Below, one piece after another: positions 25,156 through 33,176 of a stretch of 64,000 nucleotides of DNA. The DNA is taken from NCBI RefSeq assembly GCF_014596915.1, contig NZ_JACVWU010000018.1:150317-214316 (forward strand), given 5' to 3'. Position 1 is the stretch's first letter. Each line of letters opens with the position of its first letter. The notes below the pieces were generated by a model. That model worked only from the letters and a program-made list of their open reading frames with translations, made no database searches and was not told the DNA's origin. This DNA comes from Streptomyces sp. TRM68416 (GTDB taxonomy: Bacteria > Actinomycetota > Actinomycetes > Streptomycetales > Streptomycetaceae). The position numbers and the translations under genes were made by a program.

Positions 25156-25794
25156 ATGCCCCCGCGCCGTCTCCCCCGTGCCGCCCTGTCCGCGGCCGCC
25201 GCTGTCCTGTGCGGGCTGCTGGCCTCCTGCTCCACCGGCGGCGCATCGTCGGCCACGGCCGATGCTTCCCCGGCCGGTGCCGGTCGTACGGCCGTCTCGC
25301 CCGACCCCGCCGTCACTCCCTCCGGCAGCTCCTCGCCCAAGACCCTGCCGCCTTCCCCTCTGTGCACGGTCCTCGACCGGTCCGTCGCCCGGCAGGTGCT
25401 GGTCGATCCGAAGCAGGCCCCGCGCCTGGCGCCCGGCAAGGGCACGGCCCTCGACTCGTGCAGCTACACGTCCGGCGACGGAACCGCCATGCTGACCCTC
25501 AACCCCTCCGACCGCTCCTACGCCGCCGAACTCTCCGCCGCGCACAGCCTGGTCCGCGACCCCGCGTCCGCGGGCCTGCGCGACGTGAGGTTCACCGAGG
25601 TCGCGGGGCTGGGGCAGGGCGCCTTCAGAGAGCGCGCCCATGTGCTGCAGCCGAAGCAGAACGTCGCCTACGCGGTATGGCGCGCGGCTTCCAGGACCTG
25701 GGTGCTCACCCTCGCCGACACCAGCAGCAGGGCGCCGGGCGACGAGCGCCTGGTGCCCCTGGCCCGGAAGATCACCCCCCGGCTCCCCGGCTGA
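25156..25794 (+). CDS. DUF3558-like lipoprotein
   Basis: 212-residue predicted lipoprotein, ATG at 25156 after GAGGAA. The signal peptide ends in the lipobox LLASC. A Ser/Pro/Ala linker (about residues 27-65) leads to a domain with a Cys pair (PLCTVLDRS ... LDSCSYT), AMLTLNPSDRSYA and VAGLGQGAF, in the manner of actinobacterial DUF3558 lipoproteins. Function unknown. It lies downstream of two exported proteins but after a terminator, so it is likely expressed separately. It is convergent with the DUF389 gene, with a weak hairpin near 25813-25835 between them. Confidence 0.65.
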   Translation: MPPRRLPRAALSAAAAVLCGLLASCSTGGASSATADASPAGAGRTAVSPDPAVTPSGSSSPKTLPPSPLCTVLDRSVARQVLVDPKQAPRLAPGKGTALDSCSYTSGDGTAMLTLNPSDRSYAAELSAAHSLVRDPASAGLRDVRFTEVAGLGQGAFRERAHVLQPKQNVAYAVWRAASRTWVLTLADTSSRAPGDERLVPLARKITPRLPG

Positions 25795-25888
25795 CCCCGT
25801 CGTCGATCGCTCCGGCCCCGGCATCCGAACGGGGCCACGCCGGTCGCCACCAAACGGTCGGGACCGGTTTTCGATGTTGATGTCCGGA

Positions 25889-26908
25889 TCAGCTGCGTCT
25901 GCTCTCGCGCACCGTGCAGGTGCCCGTGTCGGCGGGGCACCAGTGGGTGCGCCCGCCGACCAGGTGGAGTTCGAGGTCGGCGTCGCGCATGCCGTTCGCG
26001 TCCAGGGCGGCGCGCAGGGCGGTCGGTGCGGGCTGCGGGGGCAGGCCGAGGACGCCGATGACGACGATGCCGTTGCGGGCCTCGACGGAGGCGATCTGCC
26101 ACTGTCGGTCGGCCGCCCAGCGCTCGGCGACCGGGCGGGCGTTCGCGGCGAGCGCGCGGTCCCGGGCCACGGAGACGGTGCCGGCGGTGAGGGGCACCGC
26201 GACGAGCACCACCACGCACGCGACGGAGGCCAGCGTCCTGCCGCGGAACTGTCCGACGCGCAGGTTCGCCCGTTCGGCGCCCGCTCTGACCCCGTAGACC
26301 AGGAACACCACGGTTCCCGTGGCCACGATGGCGGCCACGTTGGTGGCGAACAGCAGCGCCGACTGGCCGGCGTCGTGGTAGCGGCGCACGGTGATCAGCA
26401 GTCCGGTGACGGCCAGCGGGGGCACCAGGGAGATGGCGATCGCGACGCCGGGCAGGGTGTCGGAGATGTCGGCGCGTACGAGCGCGAAGGCGCCGACCGT
26501 GCCCGTGGCCAGCGCGGCAAGCAGGTCGATGAGCCGAGGGCTGATCCGTGAGGCCACCTGGCTGTTGGAGGCGAACGCGTCCGGCGGGGCGGCGATCCAG
26601 CCCAGCAGCATCCCGACCGCCACCACGGCCAGGGCGCCTCCCGTCACCAGCAGCACACAGCGGGCGACCTGGTGACGGTCGGCCAGCACCAGGGCGAGGG
26701 CGCAGCCCAGGATCGGCGTCATCAGCGGGGCGACGATCATCGCCCCGATCACGGTCGCCGTCGAGTCGCCGACCACCCCGGCGCTCGCGATGACGGCGGC
26801 GAGCACCAGCAGGCCCCAGAACCGGGTCGAGCTCGGGCTGCGCGGGTCGCGCTCGATGAACAGGGTGTCCGTCATGCGCTGGGCGGCGACCGCGTCGACC
26901 TCGGCCAT
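25889..26908 (-). CDS. DUF389 family membrane protein
   Basis: Integral membrane protein of 339 residues. It has the DUF389 signature region SAGVVGDSTATVIGAMIVAPLMTPILG (cited in part) and at least six hydrophobic segments, with IAISLVPPLAVTGL in the fourth or fifth. The C-terminal 90 residues form a soluble tail with WQIASVEARNGIVVI and two Cys near the end. The family is broadly distributed and without an established transport substrate. ATG at 26908. It is next to an antiporter gene on the same strand, 211 bp away, which may or may not mean shared function. Confidence 0.75.
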   Translation of the reverse strand: MAEVDAVAAQRMTDTLFIERDPRSPSSTRFWGLLVLAAVIASAGVVGDSTATVIGAMIVAPLMTPILGCALALVLADRHQVARCVLLVTGGALAVVAVGMLLGWIAAPPDAFASNSQVASRISPRLIDLLAALATGTVGAFALVRADISDTLPGVAIAISLVPPLAVTGLLITVRRYHDAGQSALLFATNVAAIVATGTVVFLVYGVRAGAERANLRVGQFRGRTLASVACVVVLVAVPLTAGTVSVARDRALAANARPVAERWAADRQWQIASVEARNGIVVIGVLGLPPQPAPTALRAALDANGMRDADLELHLVGGRTHWCPADTGTCTVRESRRS

Positions 26909-27119
26909 GGTCAGGTGTCCTTCCGGTGGCGGGCGGGCACGGGGGCGGGCGGCCGGTGCTCCTCCGTCTCGGGCGGGCCGGGTCCGGTAGCGCCGTACGA
27001 GAGGGTCGGCCGGACAGGTCCGCCGTGCGTGCCTCCTCGGTTGCCGGGTGCTCCGTATCAGCCCAGCGCCGCGGGCGCGTGGGCGCGAGCGGGGTTACGC
27101 CGTCGGGGGAGGCGGTCGG

Positions 27120-28340
27120 TCACTCGGGGCTCGTCGTCGTGTCCGGGGTGCGAGGCGGCGGCGGTGGTGGTGGTGAGGGGACGGTCGCCGGTGTCCGGCG
27201 GGGAGCCGTGGGGCGGGTGGGGGCGAAGCGGGTCAGGACGGGGCCGGATACGGCGAGGAGGAGGACGTAGGTGGTGACCAGGGCTCCGAGGCGCTGGTCC
27301 GCGGTGCCGGCGAGGCCGACGATGACGACGGAGAACTCGCCGCGGGCGATCAGGGCGGTTCCGGCGCGCAGGCGGCCGTGGCGGCCCGCTCCGTCGCGGG
27401 CGGCCGCGTACCAGCCGGAGGCGAGCTTGGTCGCGGCGGTGATCACGGCCAGTGCCAGGGCCGCGGGCAGCATGGACATCAGGTCGGCCGGGTCGACGGA
27501 CAGGCCGAGGGCCAGGAAGAACACGGCGGCGAACAGGTCCCGCAGGGGGCTGAGGACGGCCCGTGCCCGGTCGGCGGCGATGCCGGTGAGCGCGAGGCCG
27601 ATGAGGAAGGCGCCGACGGCGGCGGACACGTGGATGGTCTCGGCGAGCGCGGCCACGACGAGGGTGATGCCGAGGACCCGCAGGAGCACCTGTTCGGGCT
27701 CGGGGTGGGTGAGGACGCGGCCGACGTGGTGGCTCCAGCGCAGGGAGGCGGCGACGGCGGCGGCCACGGCCGCGACGGCTGCCAGGACCGCGAGGAGCGC
27801 CTGCCACCAGGTGCCGCCGGAGGTGAGGACGGCGAGCAGGGGCAGGTAGGCGGCCATGGCGAAGTCCTCGAGCACCAGCACGGACAGCACCGCCGGGGTC
27901 TCCCGGTTGCCGAGGCGGCGCAGGTCGCCGAGGAGACGGGCGATGATGCCGGAGGAGGAGATGTAGGTGGCGCCGGCCAGTGCCAGGATCCCGCCCGCGT
28001 CCAGGCCGAGCAGCCAGCCGGCCACGGCGCCCGGGGTGGCGTTGAGGACGAGGTCGACGACCGCGGAGAGGCGGTGGCGGCGCAGGCTCGCGGTGAACTC
28101 GGGGACGGTGAAGTCCAGGCCGAGGGTCAGCAGGAGCAGGATCACGCCGATCGAGGCGCCGGTGTCGACGAAGTCCCGGGCGGCCGGGACCGCGGCGATG
28201 CCGCCGTCGCCCAGGGCCAGCCCGGTCAGCAGGTACAGCGGCACGGGGGAGAGGGCGTAGCGCCGGGCGAGGGCGCCGAGCAGGCTCAGCGCGGTGAGGA
28301 TGGCCCCCAGTTCCAGGAGCAGGGGGATGGGGGTGTGCAC
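27120..28340 (-). CDS. cation/proton antiporter, CPA2 family (KhtU/KefB-like)
   Basis: Monovalent cation/H+ antiporter of 406 residues with about twelve membrane spans. CPA2 marks are the GVILLLLTLGLDF segment, ISSSGIIARLLGDL, and ARGEFSVVIVGLAG. The C-terminal 40 residues are a Pro-rich tail (PSPPPPPPPRTPDTTT) instead of an RCK domain. GTG start at 28340 lies only 3 bp after the stop of the upstream TrkA-C protein, so the two are coupled. The pair resembles KhtU with its regulatory subunit KhtT, a K+/H+ exporter system. The ion specificity here is inferred from the pair, not visible in the sequence. Confidence 0.85.
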   Translation of the reverse strand: MHTPIPLLLELGAILTALSLLGALARRYALSPVPLYLLTGLALGDGGIAAVPAARDFVDTGASIGVILLLLTLGLDFTVPEFTASLRRHRLSAVVDLVLNATPGAVAGWLLGLDAGGILALAGATYISSSGIIARLLGDLRRLGNRETPAVLSVLVLEDFAMAAYLPLLAVLTSGGTWWQALLAVLAAVAAVAAAVAASLRWSHHVGRVLTHPEPEQVLLRVLGITLVVAALAETIHVSAAVGAFLIGLALTGIAADRARAVLSPLRDLFAAVFFLALGLSVDPADLMSMLPAALALAVITAATKLASGWYAAARDGAGRHGRLRAGTALIARGEFSVVIVGLAGTADQRLGALVTTYVLLLAVSGPVLTRFAPTRPTAPRRTPATVPSPPPPPPPRTPDTTTSPE

Positions 28341-28343
28341 CGC

Positions 28344-28823
28344 TCAGCCCTGAACGATGCTCTGGACGCCCGCGATGCCGTCGCGGGTGCCGATCACCAC
28401 CAGCACGTCCCCCGCTTGCAGCGGCTGTCCCGGTCCGGGCGAGGCGATGACGTCCTCGCCGCGGACGACGGCCACGATCGAGGCGCCGGTGCGGGTGCGG
28501 GCCCGGGTGTCGCCCAGGACGCGGCCGGCGAACGGGCTGCCGTCGAGCACCTCGACCTGCCCGGCGCTGAGCCCGGGCACCTCGCGGGTCAGGTCGGCGA
28601 AGCGTTCCGCGATGCGCGGGGCGCCGAGGATCTCGGCGAGCGTGTCGGCCTCCTCGTTCGTGAGCCGGAAGACCGGGAGGGCCTGGTCGGGGTCGTCCAC
28701 GGGGTAGACCACCACCTCGAAGTCGCCCGTGCGCTGGGCGACGACCCCGATCCGGTCACCCTCGTGGTTGACGAACTCGTACCGCAGCCCCACACCGGGC
28801 AGCAGCACCTCATTGACGTCCAT
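28344..28823 (-). CDS. antiporter regulatory subunit with TrkA-C (RCK-C) domain (KhtT-like)
   Basis: 159-residue cytosolic protein: an N-terminal half with VLLPGVGLRYEFVNHEGDRIGVV, then a C-terminal RCK-C/TrkA-C domain (SPFAGRVLGDTRARTRTGAS, LQAGDVLVVIGTRDGI). This is the layout of KhtT, which gates its antiporter partner and in other bacteria senses c-di-AMP and pH. ATG at 28823. It is translated just before the antiporter gene. The ligand here is not known. Confidence 0.85.
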   Translation of the reverse strand: MDVNEVLLPGVGLRYEFVNHEGDRIGVVAQRTGDFEVVVYPVDDPDQALPVFRLTNEEADTLAEILGAPRIAERFADLTREVPGLSAGQVEVLDGSPFAGRVLGDTRARTRTGASIVAVVRGEDVIASPGPGQPLQAGDVLVVIGTRDGIAGVQSIVQG

Positions 28824-29517
28824 GTGGGTCTCTCCGTCAGTCGTGAGCGCGGTCTCCCGGGCGGAGCCGCATGCGGCAGACGGGCGCTGGGGTGCCGTGT
28901 GCCCGGCCGGTATCGATTGATGGTCAGTGTCCCGAACGGTCGGGGGGTGTCGGCAGGGCCGATCGGTCCCTCGTGCGGCCGGACGGCACGAGACGCTCCG
29001 CTGGGAGTGCGGTGGTGTGTCGTCGTTCGGCTGCGGGTTCGCTGTGGCTGGGCGCGCCCCGCGGCCGAGCCGCTGACGGATGCAGCCCCGCGCCCCCTCG
29101 GGCGCGGGCGAACCGCGGTCGAATGCGTCGGGTCCGCTCAGGACGGGGCCGGGGAGCGTGCCGCGGCGGCCCGGTGCACGCGGCACGTGGTCGTCGACCC
29201 ACTCGCGGCCACGGCCTCTCGCAAGGCCGCTCCCCTCGGCGCGGGCGCCGATCCCGCAGGGCGGGGGAACCCCGGCGGTACGTCATCGACGCCCTCGCCT
29301 GATTCCAGGATCGCTCGGGGAGGACGGGCGCAAGAGGGGCGGCGGGGCCGATGTGGAAGCCGATGGGGTACTTGCGCGGTGCCTCGCGGCGCGGTCCGGA
29401 GGCCCGGCGGGGTTCGGAGGGGTCCGGAGGCCCGGCGGGGTCCGGAGGGGGCTGGAGGCCCGGCGGGGTCCGGAGGGGTTCGGATGGGCCCGGAGGGGGG
29501 CCGGAGGCCCGGCGCGG
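28824..29517. other. 694-bp intergenic region with tandem repeats
   Basis: No gene supported. 28824-29390 should hold the promoter of the antiporter pair; several open frames exist in it but they overlap in all directions and have no ribosome binding sites. The right part (29393-29517) is a G-rich 28-bp tandem repeat described separately. Confidence 0.5.
29393..29517. repeat. 28-bp tandem repeat, about 4.5 copies
   Basis: Unit GGTCCGGAGGCCCGGCGGGG + TTCGGAGG, at 29393, 29421, 29449 and then more degenerate from 29477. It begins directly at the stop codon of the gene at 29518-29904 and runs downstream of it. The unit contains the palindrome-like TCCGGAGGCCCGG. Confidence 0.8.
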
Positions 29518-29904
29518 TCAGAAGCCCTGGATCGCCTGGGTGAGCGCGGCCACCGCCGCCGCGAGCGGGGCCACCGGTTCGGCGAAGGCGGTCAGGCGGT
29601 CGAGGGCACGGCGTACGACGCCGGGTTCGGGCGTGGGCTCGTCGAGTTCCTCGCGCAGCCGACGCAGTTCCGCGCGCGGGGAGGCCTGGTCGGGGAGGCC
29701 GGCGCGGTGTTCCTCCAGGAGCTGTTCGACGAGCGCGAGCCGGTCCAGGACCTGGGTGCGCTGGTCGGCCGTGAGCGCCTGGAAGGAGACCTGGCCGGCG
29801 ACCGCGCGGGCGCCGGGCCCGACGGCCTGGTTGGCGACCTGGCTCTGGCCGCCGTACTGCTGCACGCCGAAGTTCGTGGCCTGCGGTGGGGTGTTCTCGG
29901 ACAT
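29518..29904 (-). CDS. uncharacterised protein with N-terminal NQAVG motif and helical C-terminus
   Basis: 128-residue soluble protein of unknown function; no family recognised. The first 40 residues are Gly/Gln/Asn-rich (NFGVQQYGGQSQVANQAVG...) and would form a short beta-roll. Residues 40-128 are predicted helical (ADQRTQVLDRLALVEQLLEE, SPRAELRRLREELDE). The segment NQAVGPGARAVAG is nearly repeated at the C-terminus of the next gene upstream (NQAVGQGAQAAAG), so the two products may share a binding partner or contact each other. ATG at 29904 is preceded by AGGAGCACCGG. Downstream of the stop is a 28-bp tandem repeat. Confidence 0.65.
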   Translation of the reverse strand: MSENTPPQATNFGVQQYGGQSQVANQAVGPGARAVAGQVSFQALTADQRTQVLDRLALVEQLLEEHRAGLPDQASPRAELRRLREELDEPTPEPGVVRRALDRLTAFAEPVAPLAAAVAALTQAIQGF

Positions 29905-29943
29905 CCGGTGCTCCTGCCTTTCCTGCTTCGGCCGTCTCTTGCG

Positions 29944-30075
29944 TTCGCCGTCCCTTACGTCTGTGTCCGCCGTCTCCTACGTCTGTGTCCGCCGTCTCCT
30001 ACGTCCGTGTTCGCCGTCTCCTACGTCCGTGTTCGCCGTCTCCTACGTCTCTGTTCGCCGTCTCCTACGTCGGGG
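29944..30075. repeat. 22-bp tandem repeat, six copies
   Basis: Six consecutive 22-bp units of TCCGCCGTCTCCTACGTCTG+TG with a few changes, starting at 29944, 29966, 29988, 30010, 30032 and 30054; a seventh, decayed unit precedes them. The last unit covers the stop codon of the gene at 30065. It fills the space between two genes that share a peptide motif. Confidence 0.88.
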
Positions 30076-32329
30076 CCGTGGCGGTCGCCGTGCCGGCGGC
30101 GGCCTGTGCGCCCTGGCCGACGGCCTGGTTGCCCACGACGCTGACCCCGCCGGTCTGCAGGACGCCGTGGTTGAGGATGGTCTGGGTCTGGCTGCGGAAG
30201 TCGGCGGTGTCCACGCCGTGTTCGTCCAGGAAGTCCCGTACGGCGGCCAGGGCGTGCCGGTCGAGGGCGGCGAAGGCCCGCTGGGCGTCGACGTGCTGGA
30301 AGTGGTCGAGGTACTGGGCGCTCTGGGCGTACTCGCGGATGCTCGTGCGCGCCCCGCGGTCGAAGGCGGGGTCCGTGCCGGCCGCCGCCTGTTCCCGGCG
30401 CAGACGGCCGGGTCTGGCCCACTCGCGCCGGGCGTCGGCCAGCACGGTCCGGGGCGCGCCGAACAGGGCGTCGCCGCTGCGCCGCAGGGCGGAGAGCAGC
30501 AGGCCCGCCCGGTGCGCCGGGGTGGGCGAGGCCGGCAGCAGGTCGACGGCGGGCAGGTCGGGCCGCGGCGGGGTGAGCAGGCGGCGGTCGCAGTGCAGGT
30601 GCAGGGTCCGGCCCACGACGGCGATGTGCAGCAGCTGACTGGGCACCACCGCGCCGCCCCACAGGGGCAGATGGGCGGCCAGGCAGTGGCGGGGGGCGCC
30701 CTGCGGGTCCAGGGCGATGTCCCGTACGACCGCTTCGGACAGCCGGGCGGCCGGTGGCCGGAGCAGGCCGGGCAGCAGGCGGCGGTCGTCGCTCAGCCGG
30801 TTGCCGCGGACGAAGACGCGGTCCTCGACGAGCAGTCCGGCCAGGCTGGGGGCGCCGTCGGGCAGCTTGCCCGGCTGCCCGTTCGGGCCGCCGTCGGAGA
30901 GCGCGGTGGCGTGCCGCTCGGCGGCCTCCCGCAGCCGGGCGCGCAGCCGTTCCACCACGTCCCAGGTGTCGAAGCCGGTCAGCGGGAGGGCGGTGCCGGG
31001 CCCGGCGGGCAGCAGCGGCAGGGCCAGCGCCCACTGCGACTGCCGCAGGCCCTGTCCGACGAAGGGGGAGAACCCGCTGTAGACGGTGACGTTGCCGGCC
31101 TGCGCCTCGGCCACGGACCGCACTCCGGCGGCGGCCCACGGCTGGACGGGCTCGGGCACGGCGTCCGGGTCGAACGTGTCGTGCCGCAGGCTCTCGCGCA
31201 GCCGCGCGTCCACGGTCTGCTCCTCGCGGGCCATGGTCCAGAACGCCCACGCGCCTCCCGCCGTGACCGCCAGCAGCGGCGGAACGCCGAGCGCGTAGCC
31301 GCCGACCAGCCAGGCGAGCCACCCCGGCAGCGGCAGCGCCGACAGGCCGAGGCCCAGCAGGACGCCGGCGAGCAGCAGTCCGGCGAGCGTGGCGAGCAGC
31401 CACCGTACGGCGTCCGCCGCGGCCACCGGTTCCCGGCCGCGCACGCGCCGCTGTGGTACGCGGGACGCGGCGGCCAGCGCCTTGAAGGCGAGGCGGCCGA
31501 AGAGCAGCCACAGCGGGGCGACGGCGCCGATCACGCCGTAGACGGCGAGGAGCGTGCGGTCGCGACGCCGGTGCAGTCGGCGGGCGGCGAGGCTGTGCCG
31601 TACGACGGGCACCAGGTTCACGCCCGGCGAGGAGGCGACCGCGCCGAGCTCGTCGCGCAGGACGTCCTCGACGACGTAGCGGGTGAAGGCGGGGTCGGTG
31701 TAGGCGGCCGCGCACAGCCGGCGGGTGGTGTCGTCGGGCGCGGTGGGGCCCGCGACACGGCCGGGGGCGTCGGACGGGGAGGGGGCCATGGTGCTGCTCC
31801 GTTCACGGATACGGGACATGGCTGTGCGGGTGCCGGTCCCGCCGAACGCGAGGGCCATGGCCAGGCCCAGCAGCGTGCCGAAGACCAGGCCGTCCACGAG
31901 GAAGTTGACGATCGCCGCGTCCGGCGAGTGGCCGAACATCATCAGGGCCTCGTCGCCCTCGTTCCTGACGACGGCCCAGGCCGCCACCGCCGCGACGAGG
32001 GAGAGGAGCACGCCCGTGCCGAATCCGGCCAGCCACCGCACACCGCGGGACGCAGGGCCCCGCGTCAGCAGCCGGGGCGCCAGGACGACGCCGACGACCA
32101 GGACGACCAGGGCCGTGTTGCCGGCCAGGTAGAGCGGCTCGCCGAGCCCCTCCGAGCTCGGCGACACGTCCCAGTGCGGAACGTAGAGCGAGCGGTGGAC
32201 CAGGCCCCACAGGGGGGAGTCCTCCGGGTACAGGTCCAGCAGCGGGTCGCGCGCCCAGGGGCTGCCCAGCAGGACCAGGCCCCCGCACAACAGCGCCGTT
32301 CTCCGCCCCGCCCGTACTAATCGCACCAC
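30065..32329 (-). CDS. large membrane protein of unknown function with C-terminal NQAVG motif; TTA codon
   Basis: About 754 residues, not recognised. The N-terminal part has several hydrophobic segments (LYLAGNTALVVLVVGVVLAP; FGTGVLLSLVAAVAAWAVV; FGTLLGLAMALAF), then a cytosolic stretch, two more membrane regions (residues about 265-380) and a C-terminal soluble part of over 350 residues with helical character. It ends with GGVSVVGNQAVGQGAQAAAG, matching the N-terminus of the following gene. GTG at 32329 has GGGGG 5 bp upstream; GTG at 32344 is the alternative. Both starts include a TTA leucine codon at 32318-32320, so translation would depend on the bldA tRNA, typical of developmentally timed genes. 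Confidence 0.65.
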   Translation of the reverse strand: MVRLVRAGRRTALLCGGLVLLGSPWARDPLLDLYPEDSPLWGLVHRSLYVPHWDVSPSSEGLGEPLYLAGNTALVVLVVGVVLAPRLLTRGPASRGVRWLAGFGTGVLLSLVAAVAAWAVVRNEGDEALMMFGHSPDAAIVNFLVDGLVFGTLLGLAMALAFGGTGTRTAMSRIRERSSTMAPSPSDAPGRVAGPTAPDDTTRRLCAAAYTDPAFTRYVVEDVLRDELGAVASSPGVNLVPVVRHSLAARRLHRRRDRTLLAVYGVIGAVAPLWLLFGRLAFKALAAASRVPQRRVRGREPVAAADAVRWLLATLAGLLLAGVLLGLGLSALPLPGWLAWLVGGYALGVPPLLAVTAGGAWAFWTMAREEQTVDARLRESLRHDTFDPDAVPEPVQPWAAAGVRSVAEAQAGNVTVYSGFSPFVGQGLRQSQWALALPLLPAGPGTALPLTGFDTWDVVERLRARLREAAERHATALSDGGPNGQPGKLPDGAPSLAGLLVEDRVFVRGNRLSDDRRLLPGLLRPPAARLSEAVVRDIALDPQGAPRHCLAAHLPLWGGAVVPSQLLHIAVVGRTLHLHCDRRLLTPPRPDLPAVDLLPASPTPAHRAGLLLSALRRSGDALFGAPRTVLADARREWARPGRLRREQAAAGTDPAFDRGARTSIREYAQSAQYLDHFQHVDAQRAFAALDRHALAAVRDFLDEHGVDTADFRSQTQTILNHGVLQTGGVSVVGNQAVGQGAQAAAGTATATAPT

Positions 32330-32426
32330 GGCACCCCCAGTCACGACCCGGCCGCAGCACTGTACGTAGTCGAACGGCTGCGCACCAGATGTCCGTACGA
32401 CTCGGGAGGGGGTCCGGGGTGGGGGG

Positions 32427-33071
32427 TCAGCCGGCCGTGCGCTCCGTCAACTCGGCCAGGGGGAGGGTGTGTTGGGTCTGGAGGACCTTGGCGCGCAGGT
32501 AGCGGACGTTGTGGGCGGTGGTGAAGACGCCGGTGGGGACGCGGTCGCGGACGCCGATGCCGAGGTCGCGCAACTGATCGGCCTTGTCGGGGTTGTTGGA
32601 GAGCAGGTCGAGGTCGCCGATGCCGAGCGCGGCGAGCATCTGGGCGGCGGCCGTGTAGTCGCGGGCGTCCTCGGGCAGGCCCAGGGCGGTGTTGGCGGCG
32701 TAGGTGTCGAGGCCCTGGTCCTGGAGGGCGTACGCGTCGAGCTTGTTGTAGAGACCGATGCCGCGGCCCTCCTGGCGCAGGTAGAGCAGGACGCCGCCGC
32801 GCTCGGCGATGCGCTCGACCGCCTCGCGCAACTGGGGTCCGCAGTCGCAGCGGGCCGAGCCGAAGGCGTCGCCGGTCAGGCACTCGGAGTGCAGCCGCAC
32901 CAGGGGGACGGTCCCCGCGGCACCCGGGTCGCCGAGTACGACGGCCACGTGCTCCTGGCCGTCGGTCAGCCCGTGGAAGGTGACCAGCTCGGCGTCGACG
33001 CGGTAGCCGTCCCCGAAGCGCAGGGGGACGCGGACGCGGGAGCGCTGGGTGGCGGCGGGGAAGTCGGTCAT
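32427..33071 (-). CDS. ribA: GTP cyclohydrolase II
   Basis: First enzyme of riboflavin synthesis: GTP to 2,5-diamino-6-ribosylamino-4(3H)-pyrimidinone 5'-phosphate, formate and pyrophosphate. The 214-residue single-domain protein has the zinc ligands Cys64, Cys75 and Cys77 (SECLTGDAFGSARCDC), LLYLRQEGRGIGL, and Tyr114 in KLDAYALQ, the counterpart of E. coli Tyr105. Streptomyces has a known variant group with Met there that stops at a formylated product; this one is canonical. ATG at 33071 follows GGAG. Two TTCAAATTTGAA-like sites lie 30-90 bp upstream, so it is probably controlled by the MarR protein encoded next to it. Confidence 0.93.
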   Translation of the reverse strand: MTDFPAATQRSRVRVPLRFGDGYRVDAELVTFHGLTDGQEHVAVVLGDPGAAGTVPLVRLHSECLTGDAFGSARCDCGPQLREAVERIAERGGVLLYLRQEGRGIGLYNKLDAYALQDQGLDTYAANTALGLPEDARDYTAAAQMLAALGIGDLDLLSNNPDKADQLRDLGIGVRDRVPTGVFTTAHNVRYLRAKVLQTQHTLPLAELTERTAG

Positions 33072-33101
33072 GCGGGTACTCCGGTCCGTAGGCCTACCTG
33101 C

Positions 33102-33113
33102 TTCAGATTTGAA
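33102..33113. promoter_or_regulatory. MarR-type operator candidate, site 1
   Basis: TTCAGATTTGAA, one mismatch from the palindrome TTCAAATTTGAA, located 31 bp upstream of the ribA ATG. Confidence 0.55.
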
Positions 33114-33145
33114 ACAGCTCTACGGTCGACGACCCTACCCCATGC

Positions 33146-33157
33146 TTTAAATTTGAA
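33146..33157. promoter_or_regulatory. MarR-type operator candidate, site 2
   Basis: TTTAAATTTGAA, one mismatch from TTCAAATTTGAA, between ribA and the 3' end of the MarR gene, 44 bp from site 1 (about four helical turns). Confidence 0.55.
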
Positions 33158-33176
33158 GCAACTGGTTTGGCCGGGC

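Noticed and set aside
28924..29286. 120-codon minus-strand frame upstream of the TrkA-C gene
   Set aside because: Arg/Pro-rich composition typical of non-coding GC-rich DNA and no ribosome binding site.
29944..30075. CRISPR array
   Set aside because: Head-to-tail 22-bp units with no spacers.
29351..32320. A 989-codon plus-strand frame opposite the large membrane protein
   Set aside because: Composition is Arg/Gly/Gln low complexity and it reads through both tandem repeat blocks; the minus strand has membrane spans and normal third-position bias.
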